Of a DNA stretch of 64,000 bases, positions 21,022 to 33,285 are shown in pieces; positions within the stretch are counted from its first letter, which is position 1; every line of letters starts with the position of its first letter. The notes beneath the pieces are model-generated. The model ran no database searches. It was not told where the DNA came from and worked only from the letters and a program-made list of their open reading frames with translations. The stretch covers positions 11,370,560-11,434,559 of the forward strand of contig CM046293.1 of the NCBI GenBank assembly GCA_025267735.1, written 5' to 3'. This stretch comes from Mactra quadrangularis. Taxonomy: Eukaryota > Mollusca > Bivalvia > Venerida > Mactridae. The position numbers and the translations under genes were made by a program.

Positions 21022-21393
21022 TGCTCGGTCACTACCAATGCTCGGTCACCCCTAGCAAATTTCGATTAATTAAAAAGGGGACCTCGCGTATTGTTTCTAA
21101 TTTTAGTCATACCTGTCAAACGCTCGCGGAAAACCCCAAATCATGATCATCTAGACGCTTATCTGTTTATGCAGACGATAGATACGAGCGCACCTGCTGT
21201 TTTCCGCTAGAAAATCCTAGAGGCTAGAAAATCGAATTTGGACAGCCTTGTCTTTTTCACTTATAATTATTATAATAATTCAAGAAGTATTATGATTTAT
21301 TTAAATTTATAATATTTATACAATAATCTATCAATTGTAAATAAAAATCTCACATATTTATGTATATTCTAAGTAAAACAAGGTGACCGAGCA
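21022..21393. mobile_element. TIR element with TGCTCGGTCACC ends
   Basis: tgctcggtcac occurs twice at the left (about 21022 and 21039), and its complement ggtgaccgagca is at 21382-21393. The inside is AT-rich and non-coding. Confidence 0.45.
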
Positions 21394-22111
21394 CTGGTCC
21401 GAAATTTTCAAAAAATACCGTGTTTTACGTATTACACTCCGCGCCGATTTTATCCAATAATCGGGATCGTCAGACGCTTGTTTTTCTGTAAACGGAAGTA
21501 GGTCAACATGTGGACGATAATGCGTAATGAATTTGACATGAATAGACAGAATACCGTTAACCCGCTTCGATTTTGATATAAATGTGACCGAACAAAAATT
21601 ATGAATTTATTCTTAAAAGTTACGTACCAATAACTCTGCGGATTAATAAATATATGTGGAGCTGTGACTCTCAAAGTGTAAACCCCGGAAACTGGACGTA
21701 GTGAGGCTAACTTAATAATTATTGGGTAATATGTCAGACTTTTTACTAGAAACCGGTTCACATCTGGAGACGTAATTCATTTTACCCATAAAATATTGTG
21801 TTTGACACGTAACTTTTTATTGTTACAATATAAAAAAACACTTTGGAAAGCAATAGAAGTCTACCCAAAAAAAATAATCTACGAACGAAGCAAAATTTCG
21901 TAAAACACTGCATTACAATAGTGTGGCCTTTATTTTTTCGCGCGTGTCAGGGCCATCCAATCGAAGAGGGGATTTTCTCTGTTTCCCCCGTACGTCATTT
22001 TCAGTGCTTATAAAATCATCCAATAGAACGGCGGATTTCCGAAATTCCCAGACATACATCATTATACAGAAATGTAGATCAAAATCCAGCTTAGACAGCT
22101 ACGCCGAAAAA

Positions 22112-23622
22112 TGTTTTACTAACAATTAAATCTCCGTTTTGCCATTATATGCTCCTTTTCGCCTAAAAGTCTCCATTTCGTATCTTAGCCATGCCAGTTT
22201 TAAATGACGTGAATAGGCACATGGAGTTCGTGCATAATTACTTGTGTAGTTGGTGTGGTTCAGACGACCAAAATATTTAGAAATTACTTTTTAGAGAGCA
22301 ACTTCTATGAAATAGAATGAGAATTTGAAAGTTAAAGGTGCAATATATGAAGGATAAAATTATAGTATTTATTCAATGTCGGATCTGGATATTACGAAGT
22401 GTTTGGATAATTCAGGTAAGTGGTATAATTGACAATTGAGAGCCGTCCATGGACAGCGCGCTCGACTATTAGGAGTGCTCTTGTAAACGGAATCAATTAT
22501 GCAATTCAATTGAGATGAGAAAAAAAATGAACAAGAATACTTTCATTGACCGCAGCTTAATTATTTTTGCAGACCTTCTTACTAAATCATTTTCAATATA
22601 AAAGACTCACAATTAAAAATAGTAAAAATTCAAGCTAGAGTGATGCAACTTTAAAATTGACTTCCGATGGTAATACCGTAGACATGTGTGAATATTCAAA
22701 TTAATCCCTTCAGTAGTTGCCAAGATAAAATGTTGCATTAGAACTTAACTTAGAAATTTTGTTTGTATGTAAGGGCCATAATTTAGTAGAAATTATTGTT
22801 AGTTTTATGAATTATAGTATTTGATATCTAATGGTAAATTTTATCCTACATGATAGAAGTTTCAAATGAAACCCTTTAGAAGTTGCTATGATAAAATGTT
22901 GTGCGAAAAATCTTAATCAAGAAACAGTAGTTTCAAGAAAAAATCAATGTGTGTACAATAGTATCATTGTTATAAGTATACACTGCTCATGTAGAGCCAT
23001 AAGGTATTAGTTATCCAAAGTAATTGGTTATATAGATTTTTATTCATTAAAAAACAAAATAAGGTTTTACTTTTGCAAGAGACATTTTGACAAAAAAATG
23101 ACATAAAAACAAAACATTAATAAAAAGGTCTTACAACTCAGAAAATTAAGTTTAATTGTAAAAACACAGATACATGTATACAAAAAATATTTGAGCTCTG
23201 TGTCGAAAATTTCCGAGTACGAGAAACGATCCGTAGCAAAAATACCGACGCACATAGAATTCAACAGAAACTAATATACGAAAGTGTTTAGGTCGAAGAG
23301 TCCAGTGGGCGAAAATAAAATAGTTCCGTTCTAAAAAGTACCGAAATGCGTGGCTTTTATCATCGATTTATTCATTCGAACGCTCTTGGTTTTATCAAAA
23401 CGAACTTTTTTGCCGGCGATATTGTCCGAACTTTTCGATTGAGCATAAAAAACCTATACCATACCCCAGAAAAATGTTTCGTCCCTCGTTTCGTAACTCA
23501 GTTCCTGTTATAGGCCCTACCGGCATGTATATGTACGTATCTCAGAACTGTGTTCGTTTTACTTGTGTGAATTTCTATATTTCTATATTTGTTTGAGGAG
23601 AAAGTTTATTACTACACTTTAA
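22112..23622. other. Spacer between units 3 and 4, proximal part
   Basis: It holds the shared spacer blocks and the conserved block (about 23280-23525). A minus-strand open frame at 23067-23264 recurs in the other spacers but varies in length and frame, and I do not call it a gene. Confidence 0.55.
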
Positions 23623-24144
23623 CAATCTCTCATACAGAGTTGTCTATCTTAACAATGATCTCTATCTCTGTTAACGTCTCGAAAGTAGTCCCAAACACGT
23701 GATCGTTTAAAACGATCATGTGACAACTTTTGAATTTTTTCCATACGCAACTGACATTTTGACTAACAGATCACCTTTCTTGTCTTGTAGATGTTCAAAG
23801 GCTTGTCGTTGACAGTTCCTTAGCACTAAATTTTTGCCATAATTTTTAGCAATATCATCTATTGTTGACATTTTAGCGGATGAGTAAAAAAGGCAAATTA
23901 CTCAGAATAGGGAGACGTTTCACAAGAAAATAGTTTTTGTAAATATAACTCTTTAAAAATTGGATTTCGCCTATAATAAAATTCTATTTCACGTAAAACT
24001 TTATGATAATATATATAAAAGACGAATTACGCATTCGATACAAAATCTTAATTGTATTACTATTTTACAAGAATCTTGTAAAACCCGAGACGTTTACAGA
24101 GATATAGATCACTGTAAGGATCGACAACTCTGTATGAGAGATTG
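23623..24144. mobile_element. 522-bp long-TIR element carrying a helicase-like fragment
   Basis: The ends form 59-bp inverted repeats (start caatctctcatacagagttg) with about six mismatches. The flanks read acactttaa and gcactttaa, and unit 3 has a single cactttaa, giving an 8-9 bp target duplication. Long TIRs with an 8-9 bp duplication fit Mutator-like or hAT-type non-autonomous elements. The centre holds a 51-codon frame on the minus strand and a palindrome (gatcgtttaaaacgatc). Confidence 0.7.
23716..23871 (-). pseudogene. Captured fragment resembling a RecQ-like helicase N-terminus
   Basis: A 51-codon frame runs from ATG 23871 to TGA. Residues 16-50 have the pattern of a Q-motif plus Walker A region: LRNCQRQAFEHLQDKKGD, then LLVKMSVAYGKNSKVV. 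RecQ-type helicases usually read like LPTGYGKS at this spot; here the G and S positions are replaced (AYGKN), so nucleotide binding is unlikely. It sits wholly inside a 522-bp TIR element, as in a Pack-MULE-style gene capture. The assignment is by eye. Confidence 0.4.
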
Positions 24145-24460
24145 GCACTTTAATAGTTGCACAACCCTTTAATTGTGTCAGTACTTCACCTATTTTTTTA
24201 TTGATTGATTTAAAATATGTTTAACTGTTTCACTACTAGTGCATTTCATGCAATTCTATATTGCAAATGGGATAAAATATTGCACATTGAACTGCATATT
24301 ACATACATAAGAATAACTGTATATAAAATTGTATATTGAATATGAAATTGTAAATAGTATAAAAATGTATAGATCTATATGTATAAATAAAAAATAATGT
24401 ATATTATAAATAGTTAATTATTGTTATAATTTTTTATGTTGTTGTATTTTACCAGTTTTT

Positions 24461-25889
24461 GGAACGATGTCCTAAGACATCGTTCCAATGGTAACAAGAA
24501 AGTATAAGATTACTCATTTCACGCTTCAACAATTTTCAACATAGACAAAGAGGCGTAGTTCAAGCGTGAAACTCATTAACATCTCATTTAAATGTAATAC
24601 AACGCTGGCTTGTGTTGTCGTTCTTGAAACTCTTCAGGAAATGGGAGGTTACTCTCAGGACATACAAATTTTGCAATGGAGACGGGACAACTCAACCCGT
24701 AGACAACTCAAACCGTGACAACTGCAATGATTACTTGTTGGAGTAAAAAGGGCCTACGATGCTTTTGACAATGCCTGTTATATGCGTAGCATAATTACAT
24801 CATTCGATAGTAATAAACAATATTAAATGATCGTATTATATTATGTTACTTATGTCAATACATTAAGGATGATTTTGGTAGTTATTGGGAGCACCGTTCT
24901 GTGCATATCTAAAACAAACACGACGTCAACGTTACAAATAAGGCAGTGGCTAGAGTTACGGTACCGTAACTCTAAACCCAGGTTCTAGAGTTACGGAAGT
25001 TCCGTAACTGCAGACAACCCTGCCAGGATTGGCTAGGGTTACGGAAGTCAAATAACATGCGTACATTGTATATTTCAACTTTTAAACGTCGAAAAACTTG
25101 TTTAAATTCATTATTACTCGAAATAAACAAATATTTACCGACGTGACTTATCCAATTGTTATTACACCCGCCATTTTGGATATGACTAATACACTTACCG
25201 AATGTTTAATATACGGCGATATGACGTTGTCGTCTTCCAAGTGTCACATTAAAGGTTTGATCATAATTTGGAATGAATATGTATAATTTTGTACGGAATT
25301 TTAAGCAAATATTTATAGGAAATAGACGATTCTTAGAGTAATTTTAATTGTGAATAAATTGCAAGTGCAAAACGTTAATTTGACTTAAATTTCGTGAACA
25401 AAAATGGGAATGTAGCTTGATGCAAAAGAGCTTAGTACTTGGGGGAAATCCTTAAATGAATTGTTAGAAAGCCGATGTTTTTGTGAAAAAAATTCAGCTT
25501 GTCATTCCACACCAAATCTTTAAAATTTTAACGAAAATATTAACGATCTCGTTAAAAAAATACCCATTGATAACCAAAAATGAGAAGTTGTCAGCTCCTT
25601 GTGGTTAAAGAAAATAGTCCAGAATAATAGTTGGTTTGGTGAGATGGCTGCTGTACATGACCCTAAAATGTGTTGATGAAAATTAATTCTTTGACTGGTT
25701 TATTTTGTTTGATAAAGTAAGATAAACCTTGCCATGAGCAAACCACTTGAGAAGTCTAGTGCTATCCTTCTGTTAAATTCCGTTAATTGATACTTAATAC
25801 ATTATCTTATAGATAATGTACATAATTATATATTCTTTAATCAAAAAATAAGTTCAGGACATCGTTCCTCCAGCACTCCAGTGCTTTGA
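24461..25889. mobile_element. Helentron-like non-autonomous element
   Basis: The left end is a palindrome, GGAACGATGTCC...GACATCGTTCC (24461-24486). The right end carries GGACATCGTTCC (25857-25868), followed by a terminal hairpin AGCACTCCAGTGCT (25872-25885) and TTGA. Units 3 and 5 have an uninterrupted T run at the insertion point. Inverted repeats at both ends, a hairpin close to the 3' end and insertion into a T run match Helentron/HINE elements as I know them. The interior is 1.4 kb and non-coding, and has an inverted repeat near 24952-25010 (agagttacggtaccgtaact). Confidence 0.5.
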
Positions 25890-25946
25890 TTTTATTTGGT
25901 TTACATTCACAAGGTATAATTTCTTTTATCTAAAGTATGCGCTTAG

Positions 25947-26059
25947 TAGTTGGTTAACAGCTAAATCCAGAGATTTAGCCTTTCCAGGAACAGTGACTAG
26001 GTTGACTGACCGCCGTTATGTGACTTATACAATGTGTTGCTATGGCGTTAAACCCAACA
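25947..26059 (+). mobile_element. SINE 3'-body fragment upstream of unit 4
   Basis: Same fragment as at 251-372. Confidence 0.65.
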
Positions 26060-26627
26060 AAACAATAAAAGAATAAACTTCATCAAATATAAGTATAGCC
26101 ATATATAGACAGTCGCAAATAAGTAATTCGTTTTCTCCAGAGTCGTTATTTTGGTGATTTATAAGCACGGAATTATGTATTGGGGGAAAATGTCAAATGA
26201 AATAGGCATGTGCTCGAAATTAAACTGAATTTATTTTACTCTGCCGTCTACAAATACATTTTGTATTCGTAAAATAGTAACTAGATCTATATATAACGAT
26301 AATTTTCATTGGTTAATCTGTTACATAGACACAGAGTCATACAAAAACCAAGTAATCACTTCTTTTGGTATAACATTCTATTTGTTCCGTCGTTCTCATG
26401 TAGGCCTACCACGCCACTTTTTTCATTCACATGGCCATCAGAACTGCTTAGTAAAAAGTATGACAAATTTAGCAATCAGAACAGTCTCGGAGATCGCCGA
26501 GGTTGTTCCGAAAATTGCAAAATTAGACGCAATAAATAATTCACTTCTTTATTGAATCATTTTTATTTAAATTTAAAATTGGTCATGGCTATTAATGATG
26601 AAATTCATGCTGGAGAACACTCAATAT

Positions 26628-26727
26628 TTGACGTTCTCTTACGTCATGACGTCAAAAAACGTCACAGTTACATATGACGTAATAACGTAACGTATACAAC
26701 GTCAGAATCACTATAACGACATATAAA
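26628..26727 (+). promoter_or_regulatory. CRE-like cluster and TATA box, unit 4
   Basis: The ACGT array with TGACGTCA is conserved. TATAAA is at 26722-26727, and the ATG is at 26782. Confidence 0.7.
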
Positions 26728-26781
26728 GCGCTCAAAGCAGCATCATATAAGAGATACAGATTTATATTACAAGAAGAAATA

Positions 26782-28139
26782 ATGAGAAATATAAGAAAAT
26801 TGACTGGAAATGTTTGTACGGAGTTAGCAAGGAATGGGTAAGTGTTTATTTAAAATAAAAAATGTCAAACCTTTAGCTCTAAATACAGAGTGAAACTTAT
26901 TACAAGCATTTCGTCTGTTTCTTGCAACCCTGCTCTAACTCAGATCTTCAATTTAATTTATGAGGTCTATGAAATATTTTCAATTCTATTATATTTCGAT
27001 ACAGAAAATGGTAATAAAATAATGTCTTTTTTTTAATTTAAAAAACGACGCTACATGTTGTTATTGTTTTAAATAATTTTAAAGCGAAATTAAAATGAAC
27101 ATAAAAATAACGACAAGCTCAGTGTAGGTTATCATATACAATGTATGTTTTAATTTTTAGAACTTTGGATAGAATCTAGTCTGGCGGACCCCGCTATTGC
27201 GCATGCTCGGACGTTGCATTTTTACAAATTTTGGACGCCATTTTGTTTTTAACGATGCAGTTTTTTATTCATTTTTTGAATTAATTATTTTAATTACTAT
27301 TTTAAATGCCTTCTTTGTAATCAATTTTTAATATCATCGGGGGAGTGGGGGCGGCAGCCCCCATAATAACAGTTAATTAGCGACATGTACTTTGCACGTC
27401 TGCGCACGCATATTTATATTTACTTTCGGGGTCCGCTAAACTAGATGTGTTCCCGAACTTTTGTCTCAATTAGATATAAATAATTTATTTGTTTACAGAG
27501 ATCAAAGTGTCAAGAGTGTCACCACAACAACTGAAAAAAGAAAGTGGAACCCAAACAAGTACATAGTGTTTAATGATAATGAAAGTTCTAAATCTAGTTT
27601 TTCTTCAAGACATACCATCACTGGTGAGTTTATTTATGCTAATTTATTTCGCTAGGATGTGAAGCAAGTTCATACAACTGATATTTATCACTGTCGAGTC
27701 CAGTTCTTAGTACATTTGAATTAGTCGTAATTTTGGCAGCCAGCTGCAAGAAATTAACGAAACTAATAAATGTATTATTGCATTCTGGAGATCATGTGAC
27801 TTTATACCCTGATGTAGAATATCAACTCGCTAGCAACGTGTGTTATTGTCTTTGCTACTGAACCAAAATACATTTCAGGTTTCTACAAATCGTAAAATTC
27901 ATCAATTTATATATTGTTTTAATCAACACTTACATGTAAGCTAACTTTTTACAAATGTTATTAATGTCAAACCTCTATTACAGGTTCCAACAAACTCTCA
28001 GAATGGACAAGAAAAGATAACTCTCCTCAAAGATCAGCCTATGAATACACAGAAAGATATAAGAAAATTAGACAACGTGGATCTGAAATTAGACAAGATA
28101 TTGTGGATGTAATTCAACAGAAAATTAGCGATGTTCAAG
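26782..28139 (+). pseudogene. Orphan gene family, unit 4 (exons 1-3 intact, exon 4 missing)
   Basis: The exons are 26782-26837, 27499-27623 and 27984-28139, all open with GT-AG borders and the normal lengths 56, 125 and 156 nt. Intron 3 begins normally (GTAAAT). At about 28612-28622 the sequence switches from intron 3 of the family to spacer DNA (ccccttttagaagttgc), deleting exon 4 and the 3' end. The nearest in-phase acceptor downstream is exon 4 of unit 5 (31773), so read-through splicing between units is conceivable. Intron 1 is enlarged by a MITE. Confidence 0.7.
27167..27454. mobile_element. 288-bp MITE with GCGGACCCCG ends in intron 1 of unit 4
   Basis: The 28-bp imperfect TIRs include ctagtctggcggaccccg at the left and the complement of cggggtccgctaaactag at the right. 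The target duplication GAACTTT is at 27160-27166 and 27455-27461. A 96-bp internal piece (from gtttttaacgatgcag) reappears alone at 35537-35632. Confidence 0.7.
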
Positions 28140-28172
28140 GTAAATTTAATGAAGATTGCTATTAAAAAACTA

Positions 28173-28379
28173 CAGTGCAACCTCTCTCTAAGCAACACCA
28201 ACTGGGAGGGCCTAAAATGTGTTGTTGTTCAGAGGTTGCATTCTCGTTCCCAGAGTCTAGTAGGATTCTAAATACTAGCTAGTATTGAGAATCCTTCTAG
28301 ACTCTGGGAACGAGAATGAGAGGTTGTTGTTCTGCAGAGGTTTAATTTAATGAAAATTATAACTAAGGGAAATGTCAAA
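28173..28379 (+). mobile_element. Truncated pogo-like MITE in intron 3 of unit 4
   Basis: It starts CAGTGCAACCTCTC and keeps the nested hairpin (28249-28318). The right end has been deleted, so aatgtcaaa joins tgtacttgtga directly. Confidence 0.55.
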
Positions 28380-28621
28380 TGTACTTGTGATTTTTCTCGT
28401 ACTTTTTATGCGCTAGCTTGTGAAACCAACAAGCTAACGATTCTGATTTTGTAAGCTATGCACATAAAATGCACGTATTTTATGTGAAATTGTAAACCTT
28501 TTGTTTATTATGGATAGAAGGATATGGCATTGTTTACCGAAGAGTTCCCAAAGGCATCAAAACATAAATTTCTACCCTTAAAGCTGTTACATATATGCAA
28601 CTAAAATACCCCTTTTAGAAG

Positions 28622-29435
28622 TTGCAATGATAAAATGTTGCGCAAAAAATCTTAATCAAGAAACAGTACTCGATTATAGTGATTGTTTCAAGAAAATATC
28701 AATGTGTATACAATAGCATCATTGTTATTAGTATACACTGCTCATGTAGACCCATAAGGTATTAGTTATCCATAGTAATTGGTTATATAGATTTTTATAC
28801 ATAAAAAATCAATATAAGGTTTCTCTTTTGCAAGAGCCATTTTGACAAAAAAAATGACATAAAAACAAAACATTAATAAAAAGGTCTTACAACTCAGAAA
28901 CTTAAGTTTAATAGAAAAAAAAACCAGATACATGTATACAAAAAAATAGTTGAGCTCTGTGTCGAAAAATTCCAAGTACGAGAAATGATCCGTAGCAAAA
29001 ATACCGACGCACATAGAATTCAACAGAAACTAATTTACGAAAGTTTTTAGGTCGAAGAGTCCAGGGGGCGAAAACAAAAATAGTTCCGTTTTAAAAAGTA
29101 CCGAAATGCGTGGCTTTTATCATCGATTTATTTATTCGAACGCTCTTGGTTTTATCAAAACGAACTTTTTTGCCGGCGATATTGTCCGAACTTTTCGATT
29201 GAGCATAAAAAACCTATACCATACCCCAGAAAAATGTTTCGTCCCTCGTTTCGTAACTCAATTCCTGTTATAGGCCCTACCGGCATGTATATGTACGTAT
29301 CTCGGATCTGTGTTCGTTTTACTTGTGTGAATTTCTATATTTGTTTGAGGCGAAAGTTTATTACTGCACTTTAATAGTTGTACAAGCATTTAATTGTGTC
29401 AGTACTTCACATATTACTTTATTGATTGATCTATA
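28622..29435. other. Spacer between units 4 and 5
   Basis: It is shortened by the deletion at about 28612-28622. It contains the A-rich and conserved spacer blocks (29040-29285). No gene is seen. Confidence 0.55.
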
Positions 29436-29689
29436 TTGCGTATGGGATAAAATATTGCACATTAAACCACATATTACATACATTAGATTTACTGTATATA
29501 AAGTTGTATATTGAATATAAAATTGTAAATTGTATAAAAATGTATAGATCTATATGTATAAATAAAAAAATAATGTATATATAGTTAATTATTGTTATAA
29601 TTTTTTATGTTATTGTATTTTTACCACTTTTTTTATTTGGTTTACATTCACAAAGGTATAATTTCTATAATCTAAAGTATGTGCTTTGT

Positions 29690-29801
29690 AGTTGGTTAAC
29701 AGCTAAATCCAGAGATTTAGCCTTTCCAGGACAGTGACTAAGTTGACTGACCGTTATATGACCTATACAATGTGTTGCTATGGCGTTAAACCCAACAAAA
29801 C
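29690..29801 (+). mobile_element. SINE 3'-body fragment upstream of unit 5
   Basis: Same SINE body, with a small deletion (gactgaccgttatatgacc). Confidence 0.6.
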
Positions 29802-30335
29802 AAAAAAAATAAGCCTCATCAAATATAAGTATATAATATACAGTCACATATAAGTAATTCGTTTTGTCCAGACTAGTTATTTTGGTGATTTATAAGCACG
29901 GAAAATATATAAGGGAGACAATGTCAAATTAAATACGTTTGAAACTGAACTGAACTTATTTGACTCTGTCGTCTACAAATACATGTTGTACTCGTAACAT
30001 GGTAATTAGCGATAATTTTCATTGGTTAAACTGTTACATAGGCACAGAGTCATACAAAGGCCAAGTAATCACTTCTTTTGGTATAACATTTTATTTGTTC
30101 AGTCGTTCTCATATACCATGCCACTTTTTTCATTAACACGACCATCAGAACTGCTTAGTAAATTGTATGACAAATTAAGCAATAGGAACAATCTTAAAGA
30201 TCGCCGATGTTGTTCCGAATGCAAAATTAGACGCAATAAATAATTCACCTCATTATTAAATTATTTTTTAATTTAAAATTGGTCATGGCTATTGATGATG
30301 AAATTTATGCTGGAAAACACTCAATATTATGATAT

Positions 30336-30435
30336 TTGACGTCCTCTAACGTCATGACGTCAAAAAACGTCACAGTTACGTATGACGTAACAACGTAACG
30401 TATACAACGTCAGAATCACTATAAAGACATATAAA
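30336..30435 (+). promoter_or_regulatory. CRE-like cluster and TATA box, unit 5
   Basis: The ACGT array is conserved with TGACGTCA present. TATAAA is at 30430-30435. Confidence 0.65.
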
Positions 30436-30498
30436 GCGCTCAAAGCAGCATCATATAAGATATACAGATTTATATTACATAGAGAAATAATAAGAGAA

Positions 30499-32383
30499 AT
30501 GCGAAAATTGACCGGAAATATTTGTACTGAGTCAGCAAGGAATAGGTAATTGTTTATTTAAAATTCGTCCAACTTTGAGCTTTAAATACAGAATGTTACT
30601 TATTATAAGCATTTCGTCTGTTTATTGCAACCTTCCTCTAACTCAGATCTTCAAATATTTTCATGAGGTCTATGAAATATTTTCAATTCCATTATATTTT
30701 GATACAGAAATCCGTTGCGTAATAGTCAAGTGTGACTGAGACGACGTAAAATGTAGATGTAGAAAATGGTAATGAAATAATGTCTATGTTTTAATTTTGA
30801 AGACGATTCTGCAGATTGTTATTGTTAAAGTCATATTTAAAGTGAAATAAAAATCAACGCTAAATTACAGCATGCTTAGTGTAGGTTATCATACATGTTT
30901 TTTGTTTTTAAACTTTTGACTTAATTAGATATATTTTTACATTTATCTATTTTCAGAGATTTCAGTTCTAAGAATATTACGACAACAACTGAGAAAAGAA
31001 AGTGGAAACCAAACAAATATATTGTATTTAATAATGTTGACAGTTCTAGATCTATTTTTTCAACAAAACAAACCATCACTGGTGAGTTTTAACACAGCCT
31101 TATGTGGGCTGATTTACGCCATGTCGCATTATCGTCCCGTGGGCTTCACACTAAAACACAAAATACGACAAAATCGTCTTCATGTTGTATCGCACTGCAA
31201 ACACATTAATGCGACATTTTTTACGAAAGTACGACACTTTTTCATGTCTTGTTATTGTCTTAGTTTTGTCGCATCTTAGTGTTTTAATCTCAGATCCTGC
31301 GACCTGCAATCGTGCCAGCGATCTGTGTAATTGTCTTCGCTTATGAACAAAATACAAGTCAAGTTCATACAAATCGTATAAAACATCAATACATTAACAT
31401 TGTATTTTCAATCATCACTATCTTGTAAGCAAACATTTTACAAATGTTTTTAACGTCAAACATCTATTGCAGATTCCAACAAAATCTCAGAATGGACAAG
31501 AAAAGATAACTCTCCCCAAAGATCAGCCTATGAATACACAGAAAGATATAAGAAAATTCGACAACATGAATCTGAAATTAGACAAGATATTATGAATGTA
31601 ATTCAACAGAAAATTAGTTGCACTAACTTAGTTGCAATTGTACGTGGGCAAGTTGAAAAAAACTTGAAATTACACATATCTGATTACAGTTACATGTATA
31701 TAAAACAGTTAAATATCATTAAGCTAATGATTTTCACTTAAAAAACTATTGTGTTCTATTTTTATTTTCTAGACCATACAACAAAGGCAAGAGGTTCCAA
31801 AAGACGCTTGGAAGAAAACACTGATGATTGTAATGATGATTGCAAAGTTAAGAAAATGGTGGCAAATGATGATAATAAAGTCAAAGTGAATGTCAATGCA
31901 CACGAAAACATCGCGATTAAAAACCAATCACATACAGATGAGAATAATAAAAAGAGAAAGTCTAATGAAGACGCTGATACAGTAAGCGAAATGAAAAGAC
32001 CAAAGATCAAGTTTCGACTGGGCACAGAAAACCCACCCACAAGTATCCCTGACGTGCCGAAAAAACATTTAAATGAGGTTCAAGAGTGCTCCAACTCATG
32101 TGTATGTAAAACAGGACCTAGTGTAAAACCAAAGCCAATTTCACGAAGAGGTGAACAACCAGAAAAGCCATTGTACCAAAAGTTACTACAGAGGCGCCTT
32201 CTCAGCACAGTTAACATGGTGTTCCATAATTGTTGTTCATTGAAATATTGTGAGAAATGGTGTGAAAAGAGAATATCCGCTGATATGTTAGAAAATGGTT
32301 TTGATAAGTCTAACTTGAGAGTGGATTACTTCAGCTGGGGACAATATGAACAAAACAAGATGACGAAATCAAGGATGACGTAG
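30499..32383 (+). pseudogene. Orphan gene family, unit 5 (start moved, exon 3 donor deleted, tail frameshift)
   Basis: The usual ATG is ATA here; an in-frame ATG three codons later (30499) could serve. The exons are 30499-30545, 30957-31081, 31473 to about 31617 (deleted end) and 31773-32383. A deletion joins exon 3 at aaaattag directly to late intron 3 (ttgcactaacttag), removing the splice donor and the pogo-like MITE; reading on meets a stop before exon 4. Exon 4 lacks one base near 32355, so the acidic tail is replaced by NKMTKSRMT. Exon 2 is clearly divergent (FNNVDSSRSIF against FNDNESSKSSF). The poly(A) candidate ATTAAA is at 32528-32533. Confidence 0.75.
31148..31287. repeat. Inverted repeat in intron 2 of unit 5
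   Basis: ctaaaacacaaaatacgaca at the left pairs imperfectly with gtcgcatcttagtgttttaa at the right, making a hairpin or small MITE of about 140 bp found only in the unit 5/7/9 subtype. Confidence 0.45.
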
Positions 32384-32649
32384 ACAACAACGATGATTGG
32401 TTCTGGTGAACCATTTATCATCTTACTATATTTTATTCATTTATAGTCCATTAATTGATGAAATGCAAATGGCAATTTATCAACTTAATATTTGGTTTGT
32501 CAAGTACAGGCGTTTATTTTCTAAACTATTAAAAACTATGTATACGCACATGTATACCTGCATGTAAAAAACAAAATGTCTTTGTTTTAATTATTGTTTA
32601 TAGTAAAATCTGAGTTCTATGTCCGTGTCTTAAAGGTTCACGGTCAGGA

Positions 32650-33285
32650 TTTCGAATCAAGTGTCCCTAAGGGGTTGCTTGTTAGAGCCTCACCTGGAAT
32701 GGTTATACCCTTCCATGGAAATTTGACAATGTTGATTTTCCTCCATTGATTTGATACAACAACAACCTTTATTGCTCTAAACATACAACATGTTTATAGC
32801 AAACAGAATGAAATTTATTATAAACAGACATACGAAAAAAAGAAAGAAATTTAAATGAATCCCACGGTGATCACCCACATATTTATATAACCCATAGCAA
32901 AAATATGCAATTATGGTCAAATAAAATGAAGAAACATGCCCTTCATACAAGTTTAGGGCTAAATATTTTGTTTGTATTGTATAAAGATATTATATACAGC
33001 CTAGACTGGTAAAAAATATCACATTTACATGGTCAATTTAAATCTGAAGGCACGCCTTTGCAGGATCTGTACTAAACATTTTCACCCAATCAATGCTTAG
33101 TCCGTTTTAAAAAAGGAAACATAGTGTACATAATATTATGTATAATATAATGGAAAAGATGTCGAACGTTTGGAAGGGTTAGTTAGTCTTGGTTATAGAC
33201 AAAGGTCCAGGAAATCTAGGTTAGGTGAGCTTGCCTCAGTAAAATGACAATAATGTTTTTCGACACGGCGTTAAACCCACTGGCA
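32650..33285 (+). mobile_element. SINE split by a LINE 3' end, downstream of unit 5
   Basis: Same nested arrangement as downstream of unit 3. The LINE 3' end, minus strand, starts with the (CAA)n tract near 32757. Confidence 0.65.

Larger units (their letters stand above)
20298..22111. mobile_element. Composite repeat insertion in the unit 3/4 spacer
   Basis: In other spacers the flanking blocks (attgttatttta and ttttactaacaattaaatct) are adjacent; here they are 1.8 kb apart. The insert starts with a tract containing ggtccaaagggccctgggtg and gctcacctgag, which resembles a repeat I know from bivalve DNA. It holds a cysteine-protease-like fragment (20667-20972, minus) and a smaller TIR element (21022-21393). 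The remaining part to 22111 shows no supported gene. Confidence 0.6.

Noticed and set aside
21450..21761. 103-aa minus-strand frame, mirrored at 60528-60839
   Set aside because: Low-complexity hydrophobic product inside a composite repeat insertion, with no recognisable motif. It is kept only because the arms are recent duplicates.
30022..30243. Repeated 73-77 aa frame upstream of promoters ending CKIRRNK (also at 26309, 37716, 45492, 52364 and 56069)
   Set aside because: The frame shifts between units, with no consistent start or splice sites, and it sits upstream of the TATA box. The similarity is explained by unit duplication.
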